The position numbers were made by a program, and so were the translations under genes. This document shows positions 51,870-60,570 of a stretch of DNA of 64,000 nt, one piece after another; within the stretch, counting starts at the first letter, position 1, and the number at the start of each line of letters is the position of its first letter. Source of the stretch: Gammaproteobacteria bacterium (GTDB lineage Bacteria > Pseudomonadota > Gammaproteobacteria > Pseudomonadales > Halieaceae); contig JAUHYL010000009.1 in NCBI GenBank assembly GCA_030426545.1, forward strand, positions 1-64,000. The letters are read 5' to 3'. The notes under the pieces were generated by a model that saw only the letters and a list, made by a program, of their open reading frames with translations, had not been told where the DNA came from and did not search any database.

Positions 51870-54023
51870 CTAAAAGCGATAGGTAAGGTCGACGCCGTAG
51901 GTGCGCGGTTCGCCCAACTGTGTGTAGGTCTGGTTGCTCCAGGCGCCGAAGTCATCGCGCGGATCAACGCCGAAGTACAGCCCGTGCACCGCGTAATCCT
52001 CGTCGCTGAGGTTGCGCCCCCAGAGCGTCACGTCAAAACTCCCCGACGACCAGTTCAGGCTGGCGTGCAGCAGGTCGTAGCTGCTCAGGCGGCCATTGTG
52101 GTAGTAGCCGAAGAACACATCGTCCTGGCCCTCGATTTCAAGGCGCGCCATGAGATTGTCGGTAAGTGCGATGCGCGTACCCAGGTTGTACTGGTATTCA
52201 GGGGATTTGGCCTGCTGCCGGTTCTCGCGGGTGACGAATGCGTTGGCATCCAGGTCGAACGCCTCGATGCTGTCTACCTCCGTGTGCAGAAAGCCGAAGT
52301 TCACAAACAGCTCGGCGCGTTCAGTGACTGCCAGTGTGGTTTGCAGTTCCAGCCCGTAGCTGCTGGCGTCTGAAGTGCCGTCGAGGTAGCCGATCCACAG
52401 CCCTGCGTCGCCGTCCCACATCCAGTTCTCGAGCTGGGCGTTTTGCCGATCCATGTAGAACAACGCGAAGTTCAGGTCCAGGCGTCCGTCCAGCTGCTGC
52501 GACCGCACGCCGACCTCGGCACTGTAGAGGGTTTCGTCATCGAAACTGAGGTTGTCGGCGATGAACCCCTGGAACACCGGCGACATGAAAGGTTGATTGG
52601 CGCTGGCCGTGGTATTCACACCGCCGGGACGGGCGCCGCGCGCGAACGTCAGGTAAACCAGGCTGTCGTCGCTCAGGGTGTGTTTCAGGCTGAGTTCCGC
52701 ATTCCACAGGTCGGCGCTGTTGTCGGTATTGAAGCCGTTGCTGTCGCTGTAGTCGTCCTCGAAACGCTCGTAGCGCAGGCCTGCACTGATGGAGAGGTCG
52801 TCGCGTATGCCGTATTCGTACTCACCGTAAAGTGCGAAGCGCTCGGTTTCGTACCGGCTGTTAGTGCCAAAATCTCCGTACCACACGCTGGGAAAGCGGT
52901 AGTCCAGGTCTTCCTCACCCTGGTTGCCATACAGGCCCGCAACCCAGCGGCCCTGGCCCGGGTCCAGCGCGTCTGCGCCACCGAGCAGCCGCAGGTCCAC
53001 CACCAGTCGTTCGCGTTCCCGGTCAAAAATTTCGCGCGAGGTGTCGTTGCCGCCGGAGCAGAGAAATTCTTCGCACAGTGCGTCACTGACCCAGTCGGCG
53101 TCGTAGCTCTGCAGCAGGTCGCCGTCGATATAGCTGACACTCGTTTCCAACAGAATGCCTTGCGACAGCTGCAGGTTGGCGCCAAGGGTTGCGGCCAGCG
53201 TTTCCTGCTGGTCTTCGCCGGGTTGATCAGTAAACGTGGTGCGGCTGTTATCCAGCGACCAGGTGTCGTAACCGTTGTCGGCGTCGAAGTAGAGCAGGTC
53301 GAGGTGGTACAGCGCATTGTCGGACGGGGTCCACTCCAGTCGTCCGCGGGCGGTGAATTCGTCGAAGTTGTTGCTGTCGTCATCGCCTGATACTGCGTTC
53401 TCGATGTAGCCATCGCTGCTGTACTGTTGCACCGCCAGCCGGCCACGCAGATTGTCACCCAGCGGGCCGCTCAGCACGGCGCCGGCGTGGTAGCTGTCGT
53501 AGTCGGCAATGCCGCCGCTGACTTCTCCCTCGAAGGTCTCGGTGGGTCGGTTGCTGCGCAGCTTGATCATGCCCGCGTGCGCGCTGGAGCCAAACCGGGT
53601 GCCCTGCGGGCCGCGCAGGACCTCGACCTGGGCGATGTCAAAGAGCATCCCGGCGTTGGCGCTGTCGCCCAGTTCCAGGCTGTCCAGCATGATGCCGACG
53701 GAGGGGTAGTACTTCGGGTCGTAGTACTGTTCCAGATCGCCCACGCCACGCATTTGTACAAACCGGCTGCGTGAGCTGCCTGACGCCCAGGTGACGTTGG
53801 GCGCAGTGCTGAGGATGTTTTCCAGGTGTTGCGCAGAGCGCTGCCGAATCAGTTCTTCAGACAGCACGCTCACGCTCGCGGCGGTCTTGTTCAGTGCAGT
53901 GGTGCGGTAGCTGGCAGTGACCAGCACTTCCTCCAGCCGGTGTTCACTGGCGGTGCTGACACTGGCGAGTGTTGCGCAGCCTGCCGCGCAGAGTCTTGCG
54001 GCCAGGGTGGGGTACTTGGGCAT
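51870..54023 (-). CDS. TonB-dependent outer-membrane receptor, probable thiamine(-phosphate) receptor
   Basis: A 717-residue receptor. Signal peptide 1-26 (LCAAGCATLASVSTAS), TonB box-like EEVLVTASY near residue 31, plug domain (VLSEELIRQRSAQHLENIL; QVEVLRGPQGTRFGSS) and a 22-strand-type beta barrel ending in a terminal aromatic (LTYRF). The TPP riboswitch in its leader and the downstream pnuT show that it most likely imports thiamine or derivatives. GACTCAACC precedes the ATG; no strong RBS is visible, perhaps hidden by the riboswitch. Confidence 0.85.
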   Translation of the reverse strand: MPKYPTLAARLCAAGCATLASVSTASEHRLEEVLVTASYRTTALNKTAASVSVLSEELIRQRSAQHLENILSTAPNVTWASGSSRSRFVQMRGVGDLEQYYDPKYYPSVGIMLDSLELGDSANAGMLFDIAQVEVLRGPQGTRFGSSAHAGMIKLRSNRPTETFEGEVSGGIADYDSYHAGAVLSGPLGDNLRGRLAVQQYSSDGYIENAVSGDDDSNNFDEFTARGRLEWTPSDNALYHLDLLYFDADNGYDTWSLDNSRTTFTDQPGEDQQETLAATLGANLQLSQGILLETSVSYIDGDLLQSYDADWVSDALCEEFLCSGGNDTSREIFDRERERLVVDLRLLGGADALDPGQGRWVAGLYGNQGEEDLDYRFPSVWYGDFGTNSRYETERFALYGEYEYGIRDDLSISAGLRYERFEDDYSDSNGFNTDNSADLWNAELSLKHTLSDDSLVYLTFARGARPGGVNTTASANQPFMSPVFQGFIADNLSFDDETLYSAEVGVRSQQLDGRLDLNFALFYMDRQNAQLENWMWDGDAGLWIGYLDGTSDASSYGLELQTTLAVTERAELFVNFGFLHTEVDSIEAFDLDANAFVTRENRQQAKSPEYQYNLGTRIALTDNLMARLEIEGQDDVFFGYYHNGRLSSYDLLHASLNWSSGSFDVTLWGRNLSDEDYAVHGLYFGVDPRDDFGAWSNQTYTQLGEPRTYGVDLTYRF

Positions 54024-54078
54024 GGTTGAGTCTCCATCGATAAAGCCAGAGACCCGGTGTGCGACGTCGGGTGGGATG

Positions 54079-54178
54079 GTGCTTGCCTATTCCTACGCCG
54101 GTATTAACCGGATCAGGTTCAAGGGTTCGTCCGTAAAGACATCTCAGGCCGTGGCCACCCCTCAGGTTCGCGGAGATT
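54079..54178 (-). promoter_or_regulatory. TPP (THI-element) riboswitch
   Basis: On the minus strand the leader reads ACCTGAGGGGTGGCC...GCCTGAGA...CCCTTGAACCTGATCCGGTTAATACCGGCGTAGGAA, with the conserved CTGAGA and ACCTGA..GGNTAATACC..CGTAGGAA segments (shown in pieces, not as one run). It lies 56-155 bp upstream of the TonB receptor ATG. It should turn off the receptor-pnuT operon when TPP is plentiful, by masking the start or terminating. Strong recognition. Confidence 0.92.
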
Positions 54179-54260
54179 ATAAGTGTTCCCGAAGCGTTTG
54201 CACACTCTGACGAGTATGGTCTGGTGTGTTCTGTTGTTCGATATGGTGAGCCTTGCAAGC

Positions 54261-54374
54261 GCGGCAGCGCCAGTGCGCCCCTTGTAGAACGCCAAACAGC
54301 GCACATCCCTGTACAGGCTCGGGGGCCGCCGTCCTGGCGGCCCACGTCTACAAGGGGCGCACTGGCGCTGCCGC
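54261..54374. repeat. 114-bp palindromic element with 27-bp perfect arms
   Basis: Arms 54261-54287 and 54348-54374 are perfect 27-bp inverted repeats. Inside lies a second hairpin (GGCCGCC/GGCGGCC at about 54334-54352 side). No ORF of its own. The nested palindromes look like a REP/BIME-type or MITE insertion between the TPP riboswitch region and the monooxygenase-like gene. It could also act as a transcription barrier. Other copies are not seen in this window. Confidence 0.65.
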
Positions 54375-54439
54375 TTTCGTCCGGGTTGGTGCGCTGGAGT
54401 CGTCTTGATCTCGCGTTGTGTGCCTGCTTCACTACGCGC

Positions 54440-54775
54440 ATGCACTTTATATTTGAAGTTCACCTCAAGCCCGGCTACCCCGCAGAGGACTATGCCCAGG
54501 CATGGCTTGAGGCCAGCACTCTTATTCAGCAGGCGCCGGGCGCACTGGGTACCCGCCTGCATCGCAAGATCGGCTGCGACAACGTGTTGCTGGCCATCGC
54601 CACCTGGGAAAGCAAGCAGGTTCGGGATGCCATGGAGGGCAATCCGAGCGCTGAGGTGGAGGCAATCATCGAATCGCAGGCACCTTTTGTCGATATCCGG
54701 TTGATTGGGGAGTACGAGTCGCCCGAGTGGGTGGTGCTGCCGGACGGTGTGGAGGCTCCGCCGGGCTGGAAGTAG
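54440..54775 (+). CDS. ABM-like small protein
   Basis: A 111-residue protein starting at ATG 54440 (MHFIFEVHLKPGYPAEDYAQ); the open frame upstream to 54224 is only the palindromic element. The ferredoxin-like half-fold (VHLKPGYP; QAPGALGTRLHRKIGCDNV; AIATWESKQVRDAMEG) resembles antibiotic-biosynthesis-monooxygenase or dimeric alpha-beta-barrel proteins. No catalytic motif is certain. It runs the same way as gltX, 81 bp ahead of it. Confidence 0.65.
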   Translation: MHFIFEVHLKPGYPAEDYAQAWLEASTLIQQAPGALGTRLHRKIGCDNVLLAIATWESKQVRDAMEGNPSAEVEAIIESQAPFVDIRLIGEYESPEWVVLPDGVEAPPGWK

Positions 54776-54821
54776 TCGGCCCGTTGCGCGAGCGTTGATT
54801 GGGTTTGGCGGGGCGAGGCCG

Positions 54822-54827
54822 TATAAT
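54822..54827 (+). promoter_or_regulatory. Likely -10 element for gltX
   Basis: A perfect TATAAT 29 bp upstream of the gltX ATG. There is no good -35 at 16-18 bp; TTGATT lies 21 bp upstream. The -10 alone makes this a tentative call. Confidence 0.35.
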
Positions 54828-54856
54828 CGCCGCTCCCTGGCAATGATTGAAATTCC

Positions 54857-56365
54857 ATGACCGTACGCACCCGCGTTGCACCGTCTCCAACGGGCGACCC
54901 CCACGTAGGCACCGCCTATATTGCACTGTTTAACCTGTGCTTTGCCCGCGCACATGGCGGGCAGTTCCTGTTGCGCATCGAAGACACCGACCAGGCGCGC
55001 AGCACGCCGGAGTCGGAACAGGCGATCCTGGATTCCCTGCGCTGGCTCGGGCTGGAGTGGGACGAGGGCCCCGATATCGGCGGCCCCAGCGGCCCCTACC
55101 GGCAGAGCGAGCGTATGGACCTGTATCAGCGTTACGCCGAGCAACTGGTGGAAGAGGGCAAGGCGTTTGTCTGCTACCGCACCGCGGCCGAACTCGATGC
55201 CTTGCGCCAGGCACGGCGCGAGGCGGGCAACAGCACCGCATTAAAACCTTCTGACCTCATTCTGAGCGACGCCGAGGTCGAGCGGCGGCGTACGGCGGGT
55301 GAGCCCTCGGTTATTCGCATGCGCGTGCCGGAGGAAGAGGGCAGTTGCGCGGTGGAGGATATGTTGCGTGGAATCATCGAACTGGACTGGAGCATGGTCG
55401 ATGCCCAGATATTGCTCAAGTCCGATGGAATGCCCACCTATCACCTGGCCAACGTGGTAGACGATCACCTGATGGGAATCACCCACGTGCTGCGCGGTGA
55501 AGAGTGGATTAACTCCGCGCCCAAACACAAACTGCTGTACGAGTATTTTGGTTGGGAGATGCCCGCGTTGTGTCACCTGCCGTTGTTGCGCAATCCTGAC
55601 AAGTCCAAGCTGAGCAAGCGCAAAAACCCCACCAGTATTCTCTACTACCAGCGTATGGGCTTCCTGCCCGAGGCGCTGCTCAATTACCTAGGTCGCATGG
55701 GCTGGTCCATGCCCGATGAGCGCGAGAAATTTTCGCTGGATGAAATGCTGGAGCACTTCGATGTACAGCGTGTGTCGCTGGGCGGCCCGATATTCGATGT
55801 CGAGAAGCTGAGCTGGTTGAACGGTACCTGGATACGCGAGGATCTCAGTGAAGAACAGCTGGCCGCGCGCATGATCGACTGGGCCTACAATCGCGAGATG
55901 CTGATGGCGGTATTGCCCCACGCGCAGAAGCGTATGGAAACCTTGAGCGACTTTGCGCCATTGGCTGGCTTCCTGGTCTCGGGCAGGTTGAATCTCAGCG
56001 CAGAGAGTTTTGAGGGCGTGAAGTCGTCGACTGAAGACACGGTGAGGTATCTGCAGTTTGCACTGTGGCACCTGGAAGCCCAGCGCCACTGGACGCGGGA
56101 TGCGATCTGGGATGATCTCAAAGGCCTGGCCGATTCGCTGGAGATCAAGATCAAGGACTTCCTCGCACCGTTGTTTGTTGCGGTGGCAGGCACCAGTGCG
56201 TCGTTCTCGGTGGTGGATTCGATGGAACTGCTGGGCCCGGACATGAGCAGGGCGCGCCTGCGCGACGCGATTGAAGTACTGGGCGGCGTTTCGAAAAAGG
56301 CGCTGAAAAAGCTGGAAAAAGAGTACCGGACGCTGGAGCAGCAAGCCGCCGGTAAGGAGGGTTAG
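54857..56365 (+). CDS. gltX: Glutamyl-tRNA synthetase
   Basis: A 502-residue class I synthetase charging tRNA-Glu. HIGH-type motif [13 protein letters not shown] is at residues 9-21 and the KMSKS-type loop is [10 protein letters not shown]. Catalytic domain followed by the C-terminal anticodon-binding domain (VGPDM..., KLEKEY end). Length is normal for a bacterial GluRS. Starts at ATG 54857 downstream of a TATAAT element; followed three bases after its stop by the tandem GST gene. Confidence 0.95.
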   Translation: MTVRTRVAPSPTGDPHVGTAYIALFNLCFARAHGGQFLLRIEDTDQARSTPESEQAILDSLRWLGLEWDEGPDIGGPSGPYRQSERMDLYQRYAEQLVEEGKAFVCYRTAAELDALRQARREAGNSTALKPSDLILSDAEVERRRTAGEPSVIRMRVPEEEGSCAVEDMLRGIIELDWSMVDAQILLKSDGMPTYHLANVVDDHLMGITHVLRGEEWINSAPKHKLLYEYFGWEMPALCHLPLLRNPDKSKLSKRKNPTSILYYQRMGFLPEALLNYLGRMGWSMPDEREKFSLDEMLEHFDVQRVSLGGPIFDVEKLSWLNGTWIREDLSEEQLAARMIDWAYNREMLMAVLPHAQKRMETLSDFAPLAGFLVSGRLNLSAESFEGVKSSTEDTVRYLQFALWHLEAQRHWTRDAIWDDLKGLADSLEIKIKDFLAPLFVAVAGTSASFSVVDSMELLGPDMSRARLRDAIEVLGGVSKKALKKLEKEYRTLEQQAAGKEG

Positions 56366-56368
56366 GCC

Positions 56369-57121
56369 GTGGCAGGGAATATCGCAACATCCATGATTTC
56401 AACCTTGCTGCGAGCCAGCAACGGTATACAGAGCAACCCAGCGGCAGAGAAACCTGCGCAAACGCTGCAGTTATTTGATATCGAAAACTGCCCGTACTGC
56501 CGACTGGTGCGCGAGGCGCTGACCGAGCTGGACCTGGATGCAGAAGTGTATCCGTGTCCCAAATCCGGAGAGCGATTCCGCCCCGAGGTGATTGAGCGCG
56601 GCGGCAAGGCGCAGTTCCCCTATCTGGTGGATCCGAACACCGGCGTGGAGATGTACGAGTCGCTGGACATCGTCACTTATCTGTTCGAGACCTATGGCCA
56701 GCGCGAACTGCCGCTGAAGTGGAAGGCGGGTCGCCTGCAGACCTTTGGCTCCATGCTGGCCAGCGGCGCGCGTATGCATACGCTGATGGAGGCGATTCCC
56801 AGCACGGAGCCGGATTACCTGCTGGAACTGTACAGTTTCGAATCCAGCCCCTATGCAAGGCCGGTGCGCGAACTGCTGTGCAATATGGAGCTACCCTACG
56901 TGCTGCGCAGTTGCGGTCGCACCGAGGTAGAGGAATGGTTGCTGCCGCCGATTCGGGCGAAGCTGAAGATTCAGCCGGAGTCCACGCTGGACAATCGCCA
57001 GTACCTGCAGCGCGAGGAGGGCAAGGTGTCTATTCCCTACCTCTACGACCCCAACACGGAGCAGGGCCTGTTCGAATCGGCCGATATCATGGCTTACCTG
57101 CGCAAGACCTACGCGGCATGA
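56369..57121 (+). CDS. Tandem glutathione S-transferase N-terminal-domain protein
   Basis: A 250-residue protein built of two thioredoxin-like GST-N domains. The first has an active-site-like C41-P-Y-C44 (ENCPYCRLVREAL), the second the parallel ESSPYARPVREL in which the Cys are lost. Each ends with a YLVDPNTGVEMYESLDIV-like cis-Pro/ESx block. No GST-C domain is visible. The start is GTG 56369, three bases after gltX, so it is translated with gltX. It is probably a glutaredoxin-like thiol protein, one half catalytic. Confidence 0.8.
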   Translation: MAGNIATSMISTLLRASNGIQSNPAAEKPAQTLQLFDIENCPYCRLVREALTELDLDAEVYPCPKSGERFRPEVIERGGKAQFPYLVDPNTGVEMYESLDIVTYLFETYGQRELPLKWKAGRLQTFGSMLASGARMHTLMEAIPSTEPDYLLELYSFESSPYARPVRELLCNMELPYVLRSCGRTEVEEWLLPPIRAKLKIQPESTLDNRQYLQREEGKVSIPYLYDPNTEQGLFESADIMAYLRKTYAA

Positions 57122-57155
57122 GCGCCGCGCCTGGCCGCGTGTTAACGCGGTCGCC

Positions 57156-57638
57156 TTAGTGCTGGTGCCCGCCGCTACCGTGGGCGTGCCCGTGTGAGAG
57201 TTCTTCCGTGGTGGCGGCGCGTACCTCGACAATCTCTACGTCAAAGCTCAGGGTCTTACCCGCCAGTGGGTGATTGGTGTCGATGTCGGCACTGTGACGT
57301 CCCGCCTTGATGACGCTGACGGCACGCGCACCCTCGCTGGTATTCAGCTGCACCACCTGGCCGGCGCGTAGTTTGCCCTTGAAAATAAGGTGTTTGATCG
57401 GAACGCGCTGTTGCCGTTGCGGGTCGCGTTCGCCGTAGGCTTTCTCCGGGGGCAGCGTGGCGGTGAAGACATCGCCGGCGGTTTTGCCTGCCATCGCCTC
57501 TTCCAGCCCCGGAATGACATTGTTCGCGCCGTGCAGGTAGGCGGTGGGGTCACCGCCGCGGGACGTTTCCAGTTCGTCCCCTGCCTCGTCACGCAGCGTG
57601 TAGTGAAATCTAACAACGGTATCCGGGCCTGCTTGCAC
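57156..57638 (-). CDS. slyD: FKBP-type peptidyl-prolyl isomerase SlyD
   Basis: A 160-residue FKBP protein. N-terminal FKBP part (VVRFHYTLRDEAGDELETS), inserted flap domain (GLEEAMAGKTAGDVFTATLPPEKAYGERDPQ), and a His-rich metal-binding tail (GHAHGSGGHQH) like SlyD. It folds proteins and delivers Ni/Zn; the tail is short compared with E. coli. Convergent with the GST gene (34-bp gap). Confidence 0.85.
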   Translation of the reverse strand: MQAGPDTVVRFHYTLRDEAGDELETSRGGDPTAYLHGANNVIPGLEEAMAGKTAGDVFTATLPPEKAYGERDPQRQQRVPIKHLIFKGKLRAGQVVQLNTSEGARAVSVIKAGRHSADIDTNHPLAGKTLSFDVEIVEVRAATTEELSHGHAHGSGGHQH

Positions 57639-57799
57639 GTGTATCTACTCCTTCAGTGGTCATGCTCATGGTAAATGCGGCGGCGCGAAAAGTCTTTGTT
57701 TCAGGGTTCAAGCCAATGCACCCGCGCATATTGCCGCAGACGCAGCGATGGGCGACTATCTGCGGCCTTCGATGACGTGGTGGTATAAGTGGTGCAGCG

Positions 57800-58441
57800 A
57801 TGAATGGCGAGAATGAAGCGCAACCCGAGGGCGACGAACTGCGCGAACTGATTAATGAAGATGTGGTGACGCTGATCCGTCACCTGCGCTGCAGCCATGC
57901 GCCACAGGCCGCACTGGCAGAGGCCACCGAGCATATTCGCAAGGCTGTTGACGTACTCCAGCCCTGGCTGGAAGAGGGGCAGGGCTGGTCGACCTTATCC
58001 ATCGCGGAGCGCAATGCCGGTTTGCCGTGGCAGGAAGAGGACATCACCAACGTGATGCCCTACAGCCCTGTCAGCGGCAAGCGTAACCCGGTGGCGACGC
58101 CGATGCGCATCTGGCGCGAAGGTGACAACGTGCGCGGCGAGGTAACGTTCACGCCCACGTATGCCGGGCCACCCGATTCGGTTCACGGTGGCATCATCGC
58201 GGCGGTGTTTGATGAAGTGCTGGCGATGGCGAACGTGGTGTCGGGCAATGCCGGTTTTACCGGGACACTGACCATTCGCTACCACAAGACCACGCCGCTC
58301 AATACACCCGTGGAGTTGTTCGGAGAGAACCTGCGCCAGGACGGGCGCAAGCAGGTCAGCCGCGGTGAGATGCGCGTGAACGGTGAACTGACCGCCAGCG
58401 CAGAGGGCCTGTTTATCAGCGCGGCGCCAAAAGCGGACTAG
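57800..58441 (+). CDS. PaaI-type hotdog thioesterase
   Basis: A 213-residue protein. An N-terminal helical extension (ELRELINEDVVTLIRHLRCS) precedes a hotdog domain with VTFTPTYAGPPDSVHGGIIAAVFDEVLAMA, the HGG[A]-x8-DE motif of PaaI/4HBT thioesterases. It probably hydrolyses acyl-CoA. Its stop overlaps the DUF4345 stop on the other strand by four bases. The ATG at 57800 fits family length. Confidence 0.83.
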   Translation: MNGENEAQPEGDELRELINEDVVTLIRHLRCSHAPQAALAEATEHIRKAVDVLQPWLEEGQGWSTLSIAERNAGLPWQEEDITNVMPYSPVSGKRNPVATPMRIWREGDNVRGEVTFTPTYAGPPDSVHGGIIAAVFDEVLAMANVVSGNAGFTGTLTIRYHKTTPLNTPVELFGENLRQDGRKQVSRGEMRVNGELTASAEGLFISAAPKAD

Positions 58442-58839
58442 ACACTGCTCAGGCCGGCGCTGGGCGCGCTCGCCCTCAGCGCAATCAATGCAAGGCCAGC
58501 GGTAAAAAACTCGTAAGCCATCGCGCCCCAGGTGTAGAAGCCCACCGGCCCGACACCCATGAGGGTGGAGTAAAGGCGGCCCAGGGCCAGACTGCCGATC
58601 ACCACTACCAGCAACAGCAGTGCAGGGCGGTAGAGGTCCGCCCGTAACGCGCCGAGCGCGCAGAAGATACCAAAGCCGGTTTGCAGCCCGCCGTACATGG
58701 CGCCAATCTCGGCATATCCGTCGCCGTTGCCGATGGCCAGGCCCGCATAGCCTGCAGGCAGTGCCGGCGATAACAGGCAGGCGATGCCGTAGGACACAAA
58801 CGCCAGGGTTGATAGCCAGAGGATAAATTTACCGAGCAT
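58438..58839 (-). CDS. DUF4345 membrane protein
   Basis: A 133-residue protein with four predicted helices: GKFILWLSTLAFVSYGIACLL, IGAMYGGLQTGFGIFCALGA, PALLLLVVVIGSLALGRLYS and the C-terminal one with MAYEFFTAGLALIALRA. This is the whole DUF4345 fold; function unknown. Convergent with the thioesterase, overlapping by four bases. Start ATG 58839 has GGAG upstream. Confidence 0.78.
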   Translation of the reverse strand: MLGKFILWLSTLAFVSYGIACLLSPALPAGYAGLAIGNGDGYAEIGAMYGGLQTGFGIFCALGALRADLYRPALLLLVVVIGSLALGRLYSTLMGVGPVGFYTWGAMAYEFFTAGLALIALRASAPSAGLSSV

Positions 58840-58925
58840 GGGTGGCTCCTTGTTCGATGATCTGTGGAGGATTTTTGCGCTGGCTGGGAGCTTAGCATAG
58901 CGACCGGCGCCGACGCGGCATGCAG

Positions 58926-58954
58926 TTGACAGCCCTTGATGCTGTCACTAGAAT
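58926..58954 (+). promoter_or_regulatory. Sigma-70 promoter for tRNA-Ala
   Basis: TTGACA at 58926-58931, a 17-bp spacer, and TAGAAT at 58949-58954, then a G/C-rich discriminator (GCCGTCC) typical of stringently controlled stable-RNA genes. It lies 70 bp upstream of the mature tRNA. One of the best promoter matches in the window. Confidence 0.75.
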
Positions 58955-59023
58955 GCCGTCCTCCTTGATGCACTTTATACGGTTTTTAAGTGCTTTCAGA
59001 TCAAGGGGTTACAGAAGGTTTTT

Positions 59024-59099
59024 GGGGCTATAGCTCAGCTGGGAGAGCGCAACACTGGCAGTGTTGAGGTCAGCGGTTCGATCCCGCTTAGCTCCACCA
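59024..59099 (+). tRNA. tRNA-Ala (anticodon GGC)
   Basis: A 76-nt cloverleaf: acceptor GGGGCTA/TAGCTCC, D-arm GCTC...GAGC, anticodon stem CAACA/TGTTG with loop CTGGCAG, T-arm AGCGG-TTCGATC-CCGCT, and encoded CCA end. The anticodon GGC reads GCC/GCU alanine codons. It is preceded by a strong promoter, followed by a terminator, and lies at the border of a mobile island (59171 onwards), a common integration site type. Confidence 0.96.
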
Positions 59100-59105
59100 A
59101 ACAGA

Positions 59106-59139
59106 AACCCTCGTAACCTACTGGTTGCGGGGGTTTTTT
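59106..59139 (+). terminator. Rho-independent terminator of tRNA-Ala
   Basis: A 13-bp stem AACCCTCGTAACC/GGTTGCGGGGGTT (two G-U pairs) with a four-base loop, followed by a run of T, seven bases after the tRNA 3' end. Confidence 0.8.
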
Positions 59140-59170
59140 CTTGTTTGGGCCTCAAATCTGGAGCCGCTCA

Positions 59171-59352
59171 TCATATCGCCATAAGTTCAGTGTGCGAATT
59201 ATGTGCGGAACGAGCCTCGTGTTTTTTCTTGCGCAATCCCTCCTGCCACCGCTTCTTGGCGCTGAGTAAGTTCTCATCGCCGGCCTCATCAGGTGAAAAT
59301 TTGACTGGGACAGTGTTGAATTCATCTATGGTTTTACGGAGATGGTCCAATT
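59171..59352 (-). pseudogene. Truncated ORF remnant between tRNA-Ala and IS3 element
   Basis: A minus-strand frame of about 60 codons ends at the stop 59171-59173 and is cut on its 5' side by the left end of the IS3 element. The charged peptide (SAKKRWQEGLRKKKHEARSA) has no family I can name; position next to a tRNA would suit an integrase C-terminus, but no catalytic Tyr/His/Arg is visible. Likely a remnant of an older island gene. Confidence 0.45.
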
Positions 59353-59429
59353 TGAGGGTCCCCCAAGAATCTGAGTCATTCAGAGTGCGAATTTCGAGCT
59401 TGACTGACCAATGAGAGGAGGGTCTGGCA

Positions 59430-59696
59430 ATGCGGAAGAAGCGCTACTCGGTAGAGCAGATCGTGGCCGCGGTACAGCAGCATGAGTCGGGCATGTCGGT
59501 GGCGGACATCTCGTGCAAACTGGGGATTGCGGAGCAAACGTTCTATCGCTGGAAGAAGGAATACGGCGGACTGGAGCCCAGCCAGGTCCGGGAGCTGAAG
59601 CAGCTGCGCGACGAGAACGCCCGTCTGAAGAAACTGGTGGCAGATCTGAGCCTGGACAAGGCCATGCTCCAGGATATCAACTCGCGAAAGTGGTGA
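59430..59696 (+). CDS. IS3-family transposase OrfA
   Basis: An 88-residue HTH protein (MRKKRYSVEQIVAAVQQHES; ISCKLGIAEQTFYRWKKEYGGL) with a leucine-zipper-like end (LRDENARLKKLVADLSLDKAML). It binds the element's ends. It overlaps orfB by seven bases in the -1 frame (CGAAAGTGGTGA region), so OrfAB may be made by frameshifting or OrfB from the GTG at 59690. Confidence 0.9.
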   Translation: MRKKRYSVEQIVAAVQQHESGMSVADISCKLGIAEQTFYRWKKEYGGLEPSQVRELKQLRDENARLKKLVADLSLDKAMLQDINSRKW

Positions 59697-60523
59697 GCGC
59701 ATCGCAGCGACGCGAGGCGGCGCGCTATCTGCTATCGGCCTATCAGGTCAGCGAGCGTCGTGCTTGCATGGTGTGCAGGCTCAGCCGTGGCACATGGCAC
59801 TATCAACCGCAGGACGACCAACAGACGGCGCTCAGGCAACGGATACGCGACCTCGCCTTAGCGCGGGTGCGCTATGGCTACAAGCGCATTGACGTACTGC
59901 TAAAGCGCGAGGGTATCCATGTCAACCACAAGCGGGTGTACCGGCTATACAGTCAGCAAGGCCTCCAGCTGAGGCCCAAACGGCCGAAGCGGCATGTCAG
60001 CGCTGCGCGACGCCAACCAAGGCCAGCGGTACAGGTGGAGAGGACGAATGAAGCCTGGAGTATGGACTTCGTGTCGGATCAGCTACAGGGCGGCCAAGGC
60101 TTCCGCGTATTAACCGTGGTCGATGTGCATACTCGAGAGTGTCTGGCTGCGGTACCTGGCTCACCGCTGCGTGGAGAGCATGTGGTTTCAGCTCTTGATG
60201 TCATACGAGCACGAGAGGGCGCGCCCGAGCGCATCTACTGTGACAATGGCAGCGAGTTCACGGGCCGACTGGTTGATCTATGGGCGCATCACCACAAGGT
60301 CGAGTTGGCGTTCTCGAGGCCGGGTAAACCGACGGGCAATGCATTTATTGAATCGTTTAACGGGACGTTCCGGGACGAGTGCTTGAACGTGCACTGGTTC
60401 TCGACATTGGGCGATGCTCGGTCCAAGATTACGCAGTGGGTCGGTGAGTATAACGGGAGTCGGCCTCACAGAGCTCTCGGAAACATATCGCCCCTGGAAT
60501 TCAAGGCACAAAGTGCAAACTGA
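59690..60523 (+). CDS. IS3-family transposase OrfB (DDE integrase)
   Basis: A 277-residue rve-domain protein starting at GTG 59690 if translated alone. The DDE triad is D in WSMDFVSDQ, D in IYCDNGSEF and E in AFIESFNGTFRDECLN. The end NGSRPHRALGNISPLEF is typical of the IS407-like group. It is intact. Catalyses excision and insertion. Confidence 0.9.
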   Translation: MVSASQRREAARYLLSAYQVSERRACMVCRLSRGTWHYQPQDDQQTALRQRIRDLALARVRYGYKRIDVLLKREGIHVNHKRVYRLYSQQGLQLRPKRPKRHVSAARRQPRPAVQVERTNEAWSMDFVSDQLQGGQGFRVLTVVDVHTRECLAAVPGSPLRGEHVVSALDVIRAREGAPERIYCDNGSEFTGRLVDLWAHHHKVELAFSRPGKPTGNAFIESFNGTFRDECLNVHWFSTLGDARSKITQWVGEYNGSRPHRALGNISPLEFKAQSAN

Positions 60524-60570
60524 AGGCTGGAAATTCTCGCCCCTGGTGGCTCAGCTAAAGGGGCCCCTCA

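Larger units (their letters stand above)
59353..60570 (+). mobile_element. IS3-family insertion sequence
   Basis: A 1218-bp element with TG...CA ends. The left end starts TGAGGGTCCCCC and the complement of the right end starts TGAGGGGCCCC, followed by further inverted matches (CTGAGTCA/CTGAGCCA, GCGAATTTCGAGC/GCGAGAATTTCCAGC). It carries orfA and orfB. No target duplication is visible. The flanking genes do not rejoin across it, so it probably caused a deletion. Confidence 0.85.

Noticed and set aside
54224-54439. N-terminal extension of the 54440 gene
   Set aside because: This part translates the palindromic repeat; family-like sequence begins only at the ATG 54440.
53944-54441. Minus-strand open frame of 165 codons across the riboswitch
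   Set aside because: It crosses the TPP riboswitch and the palindromic element, and overlaps the TonB receptor start in another frame.
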